Source: Brachionus rotundiformis
Lineage: Eukaryota > Rotifera > Eurotatoria > Ploima > Brachionidae
Length of the DNA stretch: 64,000 nucleotides
Assembly: GCA_016802295.1 (NCBI GenBank)
Contig: JAESIW010000137.1
Coordinates: 2,037,318-2,101,317 of the forward strand
Direction: 5' to 3'
Shown here: positions 10,846-24,000 of the stretch, piece after piece
How the letters are laid out: every line of letters starts with the position of its first letter
Numbering within the stretch: the stretch's first letter is position 1
Made by a program: the position numbers and the translations under genes
Notes under the pieces: model-generated
Seen by the model: only the letters and a program-made list of their open reading frames with translations
The model's database searches: none
Told to the model about the DNA's origin: nothing

Positions 10846-13800
10846 TTACACTAAAAAACCATTTTGAAAATTTAATTCAAATTGAATTCGTTTTATAGAA
10901 TCTAAAATGATCATTTGATGATTCGGATCGAATATTTCCATCTTAATAAGATCCTCCAATTCCAGACTCAAAACTTGAGAAAGATTAAGTAATCGTCTAT
11001 TTACAAACAAATTGATATTTTCTATCATATTGAGTGAATTGAGCCATTCATGGACACTAGTTAAATGGGTAAAGTTCGGCCGGTTTGTATCAATATTTGT
11101 ATTTGCTCTAAATAGTTTAAAGAGAAATTTTATTATCTTATCACTTATCGAAATTAAACTAGATTACTTTAAATTTTTAGCAGGTACAAAAAGAGATTCT
11201 TTTCTAGATTTAATCAAAAGATCTAGATCGTTGACTATTTTTTTGAATTTTGGCCGCATTAGTCTGTCCGCTTCCCAACAGTCCAACATCATGTTGTACA
11301 AAACTTGAGGACATGCCTTTTTATAAATAAATTTAATAACTTTCCAACAAAAAAATTTAATTCTAAAAGATTAAAGTTTACCGTAGGTATCAATAATCTA
11401 AATCCTTTGTCAACTGCTTTGATCACATCTGTATTTGACCAATTCCAGTACGGCCTTTCTCCATAGCTCATAACTTCCCACATTACAACGCCAAATGACC
11501 AGACATCGGATGAGCAAGTAAATTTTGTGTGCGTTATAGCTTCTGGAGCAGTCCATCTGACCGGAATTTTACCACCTTTAGTCCAGTAAACTCCTTCTGT
11601 ATTAGACCCCTCAATTTCACGGCTAAGACCGAAATCAGCAACTTTACATTTCAAATCTTTGTCTACCAGTATATTTCGCGCTGCCAAATCTCTGTGAACA
11701 AAGCTCATTCCTGATAAATACTTCATACCATTGGCAATATCTTTGAGCATCTTGACCAAATCGTAAATATTCAATCTCCACGAATTGAGCTAAAATAAAT
11801 GCTTAATTTTAATTCTTGATTTTAATTTATTTATTTTTTACTCTAAGAAAAGTGTCCAAGGATCCATTGTCCATATACTCAGTTATTATCATAAAAGGAT
11901 GTGACTGTGTGACTACTCCTTCTAGACAAATTATGTTATCGTGGTGAAACTGAGCCATTATGCTCGCCTCGGTCAAAAATTCACATCTATTCTTTTCACT
12001 TGAGCCAACTTTCAAAGTCTTTATAGCAACAGTAGTCCAATTTTGGTCAGATTTTAGCTTTCCTTTACAAACATCACCAAATTCACCACCACCAATTACC
12101 GACTCAATTTTAATATCGAGTGGTGATATCTCCTGAGCAAATTCCTGCACAGCCAATGTTGGATCTTCGTATGTGTGAGGATCTACGTAGTAGAGTTTAC
12201 TTTCTCGTTCAATTATTTGACTTGTGGTGCAAATTGTTGACGGTGATGATGAGGTAGATGACGAACATGATGTATTGGTATTGGAACAAGAATTGCATTT
12301 ATTTGTGCATTTTTTATTAATAAACTTGTTAAATTGGCCATCTTCATTTCTGGAATATTTTATTTTGCGCAAAAATAATATCAATATGACCATAAAAAAT
12401 AACAATACTGAGCTTAGAATTATAGGTAGAATGATATGCATTTTTGATTTTTCGGATGAAATTGATTCATCTTTGATAATCATACTTTCTGTCAAACGCA
12501 CAAAAGCATGATTGGTAATAAGCTCAGTGACCAGTTTTTGTTTTTCGCTTAACGAGCATACTTCACTAATCTCAAAATCAATTGTATAAATTTCAATATG
12601 ATTTTTTAATTGTAAATTTTTATAATTCGATGTATCTATGTCGAATTGGAGGCGAATTTTTTCAATTTGTTTAGAATGACAAAAATTAAATTCCATTGAC
12701 CAATTTTGCTGATTCTTGAACAAATCAATTGGAATTGGAATATAACTGGACTTGATGTTTGATTGATGCAAATTGTAGTTTAAATTGAAATCAGATGGTA
12801 TCAATTGATAATCATTGTTTAATATTAAGGCAAAAATGGAAGATTTTATCAATTTATTTTGGCGTATTTTTCCTATTATATCACTTTGGGGAAATATTTG
12901 ATCTAGCTCAGCCCTCAAATCCATGCTCATATTGAAACAAAATTTACCATAATCTGAACGAGATTGACAGTAAACTTTATTATTTTGTTCTTCATGTTTA
13001 TCTTGTTTTAAATTTAAAAATAAAATTTCTTCAGAAATGTCCTCATCTCTTAATTTAAGTTTTATAACCAATTTTAATCTTGATATTCGATTCAAATTCC
13101 TGTTCAAAATCATGATACTATTTTCAGATGAGCTTAGAATAAAACAATTTAGCTCACATTTGTTCATTGCGTAGCCATTATTAAATGAATCGCACTGAAA
13201 ACATTTTATATCAGTGCTGAGCATAGAATGTAGTAAATTTTTATCATTTCTTTCAAGAGATATATTTATCTTATCATCGCTAATAAAATTAAATTTGACA
13301 TCTTTGGGACTCAGGCTTGGTATTCTCTGACACATATTGGAGTCGTGTGTGTGATGCAATTTGTAGAAGCCTTTTAAGCAATCACAGTTGGCCATACCAG
13401 GGCCACTAGACCAGCTATTTTGCGGACATGGCTCACATTTTTGCTCATTACTAACTGCTGATTTAAAGTACCCGATAGGACACTCTACACATTTATCATT
13501 AAAGAACTCAAAGCCTGGACTACATAAACATTTTGTCGGCAAACTTGAATCTGTTATCAACCATTCTCCTTTGGCAGTGCAAATAGCCTTTGGCTTCTGA
13601 GTGAATACTGAATTATCAGGACATTGTCCTTCGACTTGAACCAGATCGGTCAAATCTTTGCCAGTAGGTGTTTCTGGAAAAAGAATTCCATGCTTTTTCA
13701 AAGCTGAACAAGTAACATAAGTTACTTGCACACTCAAAAGAGAAATACATGCTCCTGTATCCCTGATCGCAAATCTAACATAATTTGGTTTATTTCCAGA

Positions 13801-14593
13801 TAATGGAATTTCTCTGAGCTCAACATTTATTGATGATTCACCTGGTCGATTTGAATTGCTTTTTTGCTTCTGACGGTCTACTATGCTGTTATAATATCTG
13901 AGTCCAGTATCTGAGACAAATGTATCCCTGAACCGCAGTTGTTTTATTTTGTTTAAAAAGAAAAGACTTGACCGATTCTGTCCAGTTATCTCTTTGTATT
14001 TTGTTTGCACACTTAGATAGTTGTCTTCGTTTGTTTGGCTCTCTTCGAAATAAAGCTCAAATTTTTCTCGACAATTTTTGACTTGTTTTACCGGTAAGTT
14101 TTCGCATTCTCGGATAGTAAAAGTTAAATTAAGGGTGATACGATTTGCTGTCTTGGTATCTATTAGTGGCGTAAAAAGCCAATTTTGAATATTTTGTACA
14201 TTTAGATCACATACAAAATGAATTCGCCAAACATCTTCACCACCCGAAGATGAATAGCTCGATTCTTTCCACTTGAATTAATAAGAATAGATAATATATT
14301 GATACAAATTTAAAAAGTATAAAGATAAATTACCCCATTTAAATCTGACTTTGAGTTTAGGCGTTCTTGAATCCAATCTGAATTTGATTCTAAATTGGTA
14401 GATGTCTCTTTGAAGGAAATTTTTGACCAATTTAAATCGTCTCTTTGATTTGTCGAATCGTACAATGAAACTTAGATTAAAATTGTAATTAGAAAAAAAT
14501 ATTTTTTAGTAGAAAATTTTAATTGTATTTACTTTTGGCTGAATTAACTTTGGAACTTAGGAAAAAAAATAAAATACAAAAGCCAAAAATCAT
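10846..14593 (-). CDS. Eph: Eph receptor tyrosine kinase
   Basis: Six exons (14533-14593, 14334-14470, 11842-14271, 11382-11789, 11168-11316, 10846-11107) give 1148 residues. Order: signal peptide (GFCILFFFL); ephrin-binding domain (LYDSTNQ...LNW, WRIHFVCD, RFAIRDTGACISL); Cys-rich EGF/Sushi-like part (CLCSPGFEF, CVECPIGYFK, CEPCPQNSW); a diverged fibronectin-type region; transmembrane helix (IILPIILSSVLLFFMVIL); juxtamembrane tyrosines (KLYYVDPHTYEDP); kinase with GGGEFGDV, VAIKTLK, HRDLAARN, DFG and PVRWTAPEA; SAM domain (SVHEWLNSL...HQMIILDSI). It ends in GFLV, which fits a class II PDZ ligand. All catalytic residues are present, so it should be an active receptor for ephrins, acting in contact guidance. 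Most of the protein sits in one 2430-base exon. Confidence 0.96.
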
Positions 14594-15523
14594 TTTTGAG
14601 CTGATTTAATTTCAAAAAATTAGAAAATTATTTATTATATAACTTTGGGCTGTGTTTAAATCAAATTGTTATGTCATTATTTTCATAATTAAAATCTAAA
14701 AATTGAAAAATATTTTATCAAAATGTTGGAATTTGTGACAAAATAAAAAAAATTAATTCTAATTGTTTAAAAACCTGTTAATTATAGCACATTTTTTAAT
14801 CATTGGCCAAGAATTAATAGAAACATTCGTCACCTCAATTTTATATCAAATTCATTCTCTCTCTGTCTCTAAAATAACACTCAAATTCACAAAAATAACT
14901 TTAATAAATTGAAATTTGATATTTTTGATTCCAGCTGTTTCTACCTATTAATCAAGAATTGAATTTAAAAATTAATGAGCTTGAAATTTAAAAATAATCT
15001 CCTACACACCAACTATGATATGTCGCCAGCGCTATTTATTTTAAAGGCGATTGATTTTGAAGATTCAAAATCTAATTATAATTCAAATTGATAAGAATCA
15101 TAGATTACTCAGCTCCAAACTCTAATCAATACCTTGATTCATTCAACCAAGAAATCTAAATCAAATATTGTTAGCAAAAAAAATATCCTAAACTTAAACC
15201 CATTAGTCAAAAATGCTGACAATATAATTGAAGTTTTTGTTTTTCTTAACCATTTTAATCGATTTAATTGCCATTAAAATCGATCAAAATGTAGAGCTGC
15301 ACACAAGCACATACTTTTATTTTTAAATTTTTATATTCACTGAAAATAATGTACTCGAGGAGAATATTAAGGATAAGGAAATTGATAACAACCTAAAGCA
15401 TAAAATGACTTTTCCCTATTAAAAATAAATGATTTTTAAATATCAATTTTATTTGGGATTTAATTAGAAATCTAAACACTTTGAGTTGTATTTATTTTAA
15501 GCCAAAAGGTCCTATTAATTTAA

Positions 15524-15638
15524 TTAGCTTTCCCTGCAAACTATTCCTTGATAAAAAGCCTCAAGAGCTGAATGCCAGCTTAGTATTTCACGATACATTA
15601 GGCTGAATTCATGCGAATATTTTTGGCATTTATTCCAC
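15524..15638 (-). other. Candidate last exon, 37 codons, unrecognised
   Basis: On the minus strand a CAAATAG acceptor is followed directly by a frame reading G-TGG, NKCQKYSHEFSLMYREILSW, then HSALEAFYQGIV, CRES and TAA. The residue mix (two Trp, several Tyr, His, Glu) and raised GC content are unlike the chance frames nearby. Partner exons were not found. It could be the end of an unseen gene with long introns, or a conserved noncoding block. Confidence 0.25.
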
Positions 15639-16268
15639 CTATTTGAATGTCATCTTTGACAATTAAAAATAATTTTTGATCAAAAATTTAAAGTCAAATC
15701 TAAAATTTATAAAATTGTTTAAGAGATGTGCGTGCTTGGTTTTAATTAAACCCAAAGTTTTATCTATTGTTTGATATGAATTTTAAAGATAGCTTTATAC
15801 CTGTGCAGCAAGCATATCCAATTTGATATAAGTGACAAATTCAAAAATAGATTTAAAAATTTACGTAAAGTTATGAAAACAATTATTAGAAAATTTGTTA
15901 CATAATGACAACAAATTCGTGAGTGGATGAAAGAAAATGAGCCTAATAGGATTTTAAGATAATTTCGGTGCCATTTGTCTTAAGAACTAGTGTGACATGT
16001 AAAACATTAATCGCTTTGTACCTAAGAATAAACAAAATACTCAAACAAAGTGAGCATTCGATTAAAATAAAATGATTAAAAATTTAAGTCTATTTAACCA
16101 TTTGAATTCTTTGTTTTCAAATTCAAGCTTGATTAAACATGACCAAAACAATAAACAAAAATAAACAATAAGCTAAAAAATAAAAGTAAATATTCGATCT
16201 CTATTATTTCTGTCACATATTGTAAATTTTTCTTTATCATTTAAAATGTCAATAGTTTCTGTATACAG

Positions 16269-16379
16269 GACAATTGTGCAATTTCCCCCCACTACATGCT
16301 TTTCCACCATGAATATTTACATGGCGTGTTGTTTATTAACTTTTCCAAACTTCCGTGTATTTGTATCAAATTACTTTAA
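16269..16379 (+). other. Candidate exon or conserved block, 36 codons
   Basis: A CTGTATACAG acceptor-like site is followed by a frame DNCAISPHYMLFHHEY, LHGVLFINF and CICIKLL to a TAA. The segment is GC-richer than its surroundings, with a C6 run. No family recognised and no partner exon; equally likely a regulatory block. Confidence 0.18.
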
Positions 16380-17029
16380 TGACCAACATTAACTGATAAA
16401 ATATCTGTGCATTAGAACTTTTTTCTATCTGTGCCATAAAATTAATTATAAATCCCATGGGTTAGCTAGCCTCTTTATATAAGCTTTGATTGTGAATAAA
16501 AAAATATGCTGCAGCTAGCTCTTGAATTATCTATAAAAAACATGTTCTAAAGATAAAACAACGCTAAAACAAATGTTTAAGATAAAATCGTTAGAAAAAT
16601 AATAATTAAATGGACGATAGCCCAGTGGATTAATGATTTGTTTTTCTAACTTTATTCTTTGGAGGAACCCGAAGCAATTTTAATTGAGAAAATTCCTCAA
16701 ATTTTATCATTTTTAATTAAAGAGCTTATTAGTTCTCAATTGATTTGAGGTACTTTTCTCAAGTAATAGGCCTTTTTCTACGGGTTATAATTGCAGCTTT
16801 TTTTAAACTAATTTTTAATTATCTTTAAAAATAAGAATTTTTTTCGATATCATTATTATTTCATAATGGTAAAATTTGGTGTTCTAGATATATTAAATTT
16901 CTAATCATTATATTCCGAGTCATTCGCTTTAAATTAAGCGTTTAACAAATAATTGAGCATAACCTTATATGAAAATATTTTTGTATCATAACGAACTATA
17001 TCCGCTATTTACCTTTTATTATTCATATT

Positions 17030-17165
17030 CAAATGCTAATCTTTGCTACACATCGAATCACACCTGACTAGGCAAACAAATTTCATGCTTGGCAAATAAA
17101 TTGTTTGCTTAGTAAACTTTTAAGCTCAGTTTCACCTATCATAGACATCCGCATTCGAACCACTC
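17030..17165. promoter_or_regulatory. Possible enhancer: T-box, Fox and POU-like sites
   Basis: Contains CAAATGCTAAT (octamer/POU-like), TCACACCT (T-box half-site), and GCAAACA, TGTTTGC and GTAAAC (forkhead-like) within about 130 bases, in otherwise featureless AT-rich DNA. Motif matches only; no proof of function. Confidence 0.25.
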
Positions 17166-20100
17166 GGTGGTAAATTATTTTTTTTACACTTTGACTCGAA
17201 TTTATTCTAAAACTAAACAAAAAAAATCAAAAATTTAATTCTGTTATGCTGAAAAATATATAATTAATTTTTATATTTATTTATATTTTATTTTCCTGAC
17301 AATTGATGAGACAAGACAGATGATTTTTGTTTTCCTAAAATTCATTTTCGGACATGAGATTCTATTTTAGATAAGAAAATTATGTCGTGACCAAAACTAA
17401 ATTTAAATTTGAAAATTTAAACTAAGCTGATTTACGATTTAAGTCTTTCTAGGTAATGAAAATTTCCCCCTTAATTCAAATTATTTTAAATCTTATCTTA
17501 AAAATGGACACTGTATTGATTTTTACCAAAATTAGTAACACTTTAAAAATCATAATTTTAAATATTTACAAATAATGAATAAATTAAATACCCAGCTTGA
17601 GAGGAAAAAAGCTTCCTAATGACAAAAGTATTTTATTTGACTATTTAAATTTGTAGAATATTTTAATTATTACGGTTTAATAAATTGAAATGTAGGTAAT
17701 TTTTAATGAACTTTGGAATTCAAATTACTTGGTCATGACTAAATGTAATCAATCAATCGCTCATTGATTATTCTTTCGAGTTATTTAAATGAAAAGTTAA
17801 TAAATTAGATTTCATATCGGCTTATTTAAGATAATTCTATTGAACTGCTCAGCAGAGCGAAGATGGATTAGTTACTTGGGGTTTCCAATCACAAATTTTT
17901 TATTCATTATTCAAGTACCATTAAAATATAATAAAACCACCTGAATTGGCGTGCCAAATGAGATTTTTATGTTTGATTAAAACTAATTCAAACTTATGAT
18001 GAAATTTTAATATCATTGTTAATACCAGTATCTATTTATCTTAAACTAGACAGGTAGATGCATCAATATAAAGAAATAAATAGATAAATACGCGTACAAT
18101 TTGCCACTGTTATAGCATTTAGGGAAATTATTAAAGAATAAAACTGAAGGGTATTAGATGGTTGTATAATTAAGCTAAAATTTAGGTCTTGGAATTTATT
18201 GTTTTGGAGATTTTTAAATCAATTTCTGGACGATTAAGTGTAATTAATATTTTTATTACCCTTAAATTTTAATGAATACCCTCTGAAATTATAAAACATT
18301 ATATTTTTACAATCATATGAAAAAGTAAATAAAATCTGACCGTGTTATTTATGCCAAAATCTCCGCAATTTGATATCACACTTTTGATTACATCTTCTTA
18401 AGTACCCTATCAAAGAATGATTTTATCTGTTCATAACATTTTAGATTTATCAGTGGGTTTAATGCTGCGCAAAAATCAAAACTTTTTTTAAAACAAAAAG
18501 CTTAATCAATCATATCAATTTAGGAAAATCTGATTAAATCTTATTTATTATTTGTTATACTTTTAAAAAAAATATCCAAAAAATTTACTCCACTTAAAAC
18601 TCCAATATTTAAAAATGATTATTTAACATCCTTTAGGGAAAAATTGCTTCCGTTTATAAATTTTAATAAGAATTAATAAGAATAATTACACATAAATCAC
18701 AAATAGACCTTATTTTATAATATTTATCTTAAAATTTTAGATTTTTTTTAATAGACCATTAGATTTTATTAAATAAACAATTTATAACGCGATGAAAAAT
18801 CAATCCGGTATTCAATTCAGGCTCAAAATCAACACTTCAGACCATTTATATATATTTCTAAACAAAAAACGAAGATTCATCTTAATTTTTTTGCTAAGAA
18901 TCTCGTATATTAATTATCAATGAGAGCAAAAATTCTAATTCTGGTTCAATTTAGTGAAAATTTTGTAGCTGAATTTTCACGAATTTCTCCTTATAAGACT
19001 AATAATTAAAATAGTCTGAGTGGTTAAAACCGACCATGCATTCTTCTTTTCTTTCTAATAAATCATACCTATAAAACTGAAATTTATTTTTTTAATAAGA
19101 TTAATATTCCCCCATACGCTAGGCAAGCAATAAACGACAAAAGTAAATTCTTGTAATGACCATGTTTCATGCATATTAAGACTCATAAATCGCTTGCTTA
19201 TTTATTTCAAATGAAAATTCTAATTTAAATTAAATTAATCAAAAATTCAATCTTTATTTGAAAAAAAACTGTACTGGAACGCTGCTATTTGTGTTAGAAT
19301 CTAAAAACTAACAAGTTGTTTTCCGTACATATAAATAGAATTTATAAATTGAGTAAATATTTTAAATGAGTCTAAAATTCAAATTTCACACTGATAGATT
19401 TACTTCAAATCGTGTCCGTATTGAATTATTGTTTGTCTGGTAAATAAAACCAAATGAAAGAATTTCAAAATTTAATTTTCTCAAATAAGATTTAAACTGA
19501 AAAAAATCGTTTCGGCATTTAATTAAAAATAATTTGTATTTTTAAATAATAATAAATACCACATGACCATAATTAATATTTAAAGAATATTTGGAACACT
19601 ATTTAAAAATCGATAAATAGAAAATTCTTCAAATATATTAAATAATTTGTTTGATTCTTGACTTTTTCAATTTATTACCTTCATTTTTAATTAAAAAAAT
19701 TATATTATTAAATACATTAATGTCATTTTAGTATTCTTTGATTAATCTAGACTTGAAAAATTAATTTTAGTCTTGCCTACATATTTAAAGGGTAAATTAT
19801 ACCCAAAATTTGTTTTGTTTTTTTTCTTAATTAAATAAACAGAAAATACTATAAATACTTTTAAATGATAACTCGATGATATGAAAATTGTTAAATGGCG
19901 AAAGAATGGAAATTTTTCCTGACTTGATCCTCGATAAAGAAAATCAACAAGCCTAGTGTCCAAAATAAATTTAATCTCAAGTCCTCTACCGAAAAAGAAT
20001 ACTAATAAGACCTTTTAAAAAATAAGAAAGAAAAAAAAGAAAGAGTATTCGACTAATATAAAGTCAAAGAGATTAATAATAAAATGGTGATTTTTACATC

Positions 20101-20994
20101 TCTAAACGATATAACATTTAGTTAAAAACCCAGACATATTCATAATTAATCCTTGAAAGCAAAGGCTACCAGATTTGGCTAATCCGGAAGCATTTACAAT
20201 AACATGATAAAATTCTCTTATCTTTAAATATAATAAAAAATACCATAGCTTATCATATTTTGACTATTTTTGTACCACAAACAGTTAAATTATGATTTAC
20301 AAGCTAGGTATCTGAACCTAGTATCTGAAAACAATTCTCTTAAATTAAGGAATTTTAAAATTCAAATTAGATGTCTATCATTTAAAATTTTGGACATCTT
20401 TCTATCTTGCTTTCCCATTTTTTTTAAAATATTTCTATTAGTTTGGTAAAAATAAATTATCTATCCGAATGAATAAATAATCAACGTTGTCCTTTTACTA
20501 AAAAAAATTGATAGTCAAATCTAAGAACAGACAAGATTCGTTCAATTTTGAATTTGTGGAAAAAAATTAAGATATAAATAAGTAAATTTAAAAAAGAATG
20601 GTTTATAATATAATTAAAGTGGCTAGTCTAATTAAACACTCATTTATGAGTTACCACATGTAGATTTTTGCTTTAAAATCCCGATTTAGCTAATTATTCT
20701 ATCTACATAAAAATCTAGTTAGCATTCGAAAAAAATCCTGGATCCTCTTGTAAACAAAAAATATAGATTCTATTAAACGTCATCGGTCTTTTGATGAAAG
20801 ATATTTAATGTTGCATTAATAGATTATTATATTATTGTTATTATTTAATATTTTTTACAAACACACAACCCTATCAAAAAATACCGCTACCAATGCTCAT
20901 TTGCCTAGTATCAACTAGCTTATTATGATTTAAGATTAAATATTATTAATGGTCCGATTTCAATTTATTTCAATTAAAAATTGCGATAGATTAT

Positions 20995-21009
20995 ATTACG
21001 TCACGTAAT
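20995..21009. promoter_or_regulatory. 15-base palindrome with CRE/bZIP core
   Basis: ATTACGTCACGTAAT is a perfect inverted repeat around a single C. It contains TTACGTCA, a CREB/ATF-type site, in both orientations with overlap. Confidence 0.3.
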
Positions 21010-24000
21010 CTTCGTGATGGTTTGATAGAAAAATATTTAATGATCAAACAAAATTATATTTAAATAAATGATGAAAAGTTAATAAGTTAAAAATGACTGA
21101 TACACATTAAAGAGAATTAATTTAAAGAAAAAAAAAACAAATGACCAATTTTTGTGATATTTAGAGATACGTTTAAAAATGTGAAAGTATTAGATCAATT
21201 TATTTTTTGAAAGTGAAAAACAAATTTATTTATGAAAAATTTGGAAATTAATAGACCACCGAAAGTAGTTATTTATTGAGTATTTCTTAAGCCGAAATTG
21301 GACTCAAATGCCAAATATTTAAATATTAATTTTTAATTATCTGTCCGCTTTCGGAAAAATCAAGCGGTAAATTGTTTTTCAAGACTTATTTTTAATACTG
21401 GAGACAGGTAAAAGCTCACGTAAATAAATAACAAAAAAACTAGACCACACAGCTACATTAATCATTAAGATTTTAAATAATTTAACTATTTCTATTTGAC
21501 TTAAATTTAGATGAGAAAAATTCGTAGACGATTTTGTTTTCAATTTAATGCGGCGCTTTAAGAATGCAAAATGCATTTGATTCAGACAGACTCGTTCCAT
21601 TATCTAGTCAAGCATTCATATCTCCTGACAAAATGAACCACTATCGCCTTAATTTTGTTGATTGCAATAGCCTTATCATAAATATCTTAGAGCCCTAATT
21701 AATTATTTATCTTTTATTAACAATAAATAAAATATGGAAATGTTTGAGAATCAACTCTACTCAATTATAAGACTTTCATCAAAAATCTTATTTAGTATAC
21801 TTAATAAAAGCTTTTTAAATAAAACTTAAACTGTATTTATTACATAATTTTTGCAATATCTTAAAATTTTTTGCTGACCTAAACCAATAATTCTCAGAAA
21901 TAATAAAAATTTTTGAAATTTTTCATAGTTCAATTAAATAAAAGTTATCTAATAGAGAAAAAAATACAAACCAACTAAATAAATTAGATTGATATTTTAG
22001 TAAGGATCGATTTACTGGGCCAAGCAGTCTAAAGCCACTGGCAGCTAATTGGCTTTGTATACAAATCAAATTTTGGTTTGAATTTCTTTCCCTAAATAAG
22101 AATACACTAAGAAAACAACTACAATTAGACAACGATTATACAACATAAAAGCTATAGGTCTCTTGATCTATCTTGCCATTAAATAACTTTTATTTCATTC
22201 AAAATTTACTAGCTAAGATAAGCTTGTTTATGACTAAAATTTTAAATTTGATAAAGATAATAATTTTATTAAGCTTTTTGCAAAAGGGCTCTTTTAATTT
22301 ATTAAATAGATTAATCATGGTTATATAAGATGGTCGAATTATATGCTTTTTTAGGCGAATAGAGTAAATCAGCTATGATTAATTTATATTTGTTCATGAA
22401 AAAGTACTGATCACTTACTTAATAATAATAGAAAATATGTACTTTAAACTATAAATAAAATTTAATTTTTTTAATTTTGTTATTAAAAAAATTAAAGTAA
22501 ATAATTAAAAATCCTATTATGTTTGTATCTAGATATTTCTGTACTCGGTTTAAATAGGCTATAGAGCTGTAGTTTTTAAGAAACTGGAATTTGTGTAATA
22601 TCAATATAATAATCTTATTATTCACTGTTTTGGAATAAAATATTTTTTATTCTACTAAAATCGAACTTAATTGAAACCATGCGTAAAAGGAGAATTATTT
22701 AAAGGATTATGAGAAATTTTTGTTCTTGAACCAAAACCTCAAGGCAGTATTTAAAATCCTAATAAAACAAATAAATTTATTGAATCATAAACAAACATCT
22801 TGATAAATTCACAAAACACCGGCCTTATCCTAATTAATTATCTGGACTGATTGCGGATTTATCATGGTTCTTAATCCTAGTCTACTTTTCATTTCAATTG
22901 CAATGTTTACATGAGATATAAACTTTATAAAAAATAATTCTATTGTTTCTTAATAAGAGACAATTATTTTAATTGTAGTTGTTGTTGAAAAATAGATTAA
23001 TCTCTTTTGTTTTTATCTTTTCTAATATTTGGTATTTGTCCTAGGTTTTGAAACGAACTGATTCACTTAGAATAAAATAAAAATTTAAATAGAAAATTAT
23101 TTTTGAATGCAAAAAATAATTTTTTTTAATTTCAAGACCAACTTAAAAAGTTCATTTTTAGCTATCTATGATTAATTTTTCATCATTGATTGAGCTTAAA
23201 TGAGGCATTTTTATTTTTCTATATTTTTTTTTGATGAGATTAAGGGCTTAATGAAGCTAGAATCAAGATTATATAAATCGAAAATTATTGCGAAAAAAAT
23301 AAAAAAATAATCCTAAATAGTGAAAATCACCTGACTATTGAGAAAATAATACTTTTTTAAAATACTTAAAATGGATTTAATTTTCACACTTTTATGGCTA
23401 TATTGATTCTTAAACGAGGTATTTTTTCACCAAATTTAGAAAAATTATTTTTTTTAAATTATTAAATTTTACTGAATTATTTTAGCAAAAAAATATTTGT
23501 AAAAATGTACTTTTTTTATAAATTGATAGAGAAACTTATTTTTTAATAAGATTTGATGATGTTCAATACGACCTCTAGTAACACGACCTTAAACAATATA
23601 ATTAAATACGATGGAATAAATTTATTTAAGGTCTAGATCAAGTTTTCGCCAAAAATCAGAATATCTAAACAAAAAAAGCAAAGCAAATCCAATCTTCGGA
23701 ACGCAATTAATAAAATGGGTTAAAATAATTAAGTTTCTATTTGAAAACTCTATATTTATTGGCATGTGAGTTGATTTAAATAAAATCTAACTTTTTTAAC
23801 CGAGGCCAAATTAGATTAGTCCCAGTTCTTTATATGTAAAATTTCTCTTAACTGTTTATCGAAAAGCAAACTATTAAAAATTTTATTTGATTAGAAGAAA
23901 ACTATATAAAAAGGTAAACTAAACAAAAACTTAATCGAAAATTGATCAGCACTTGGGCTATCAAGTTTAATGAACTTTTTGCCAAAACAAACAACCGTAG

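Noticed and set aside
16610..16680. tRNA-like A box (TAGCCCAGTGG) that could head a SINE
   Set aside because: No B box at the right distance and no folding into a tRNA. A single 11-base match is weak in 64 kb.
17150..17165. B-box-like GGTTCGAATGC on the minus strand
   Set aside because: No A box upstream and no cloverleaf.
19742..19963. 73-codon minus-strand frame
   Set aside because: Begins at a chance codon, rich in Lys/Phe/Ile/Asn as random AT-rich frames are, and has no splice context.
21379..22132. Two minus-strand frames of about 70 codons
   Set aside because: Composition is that of random AT-rich sequence, apart from a slightly GC-richer patch near 22000. No motif or partner exon.
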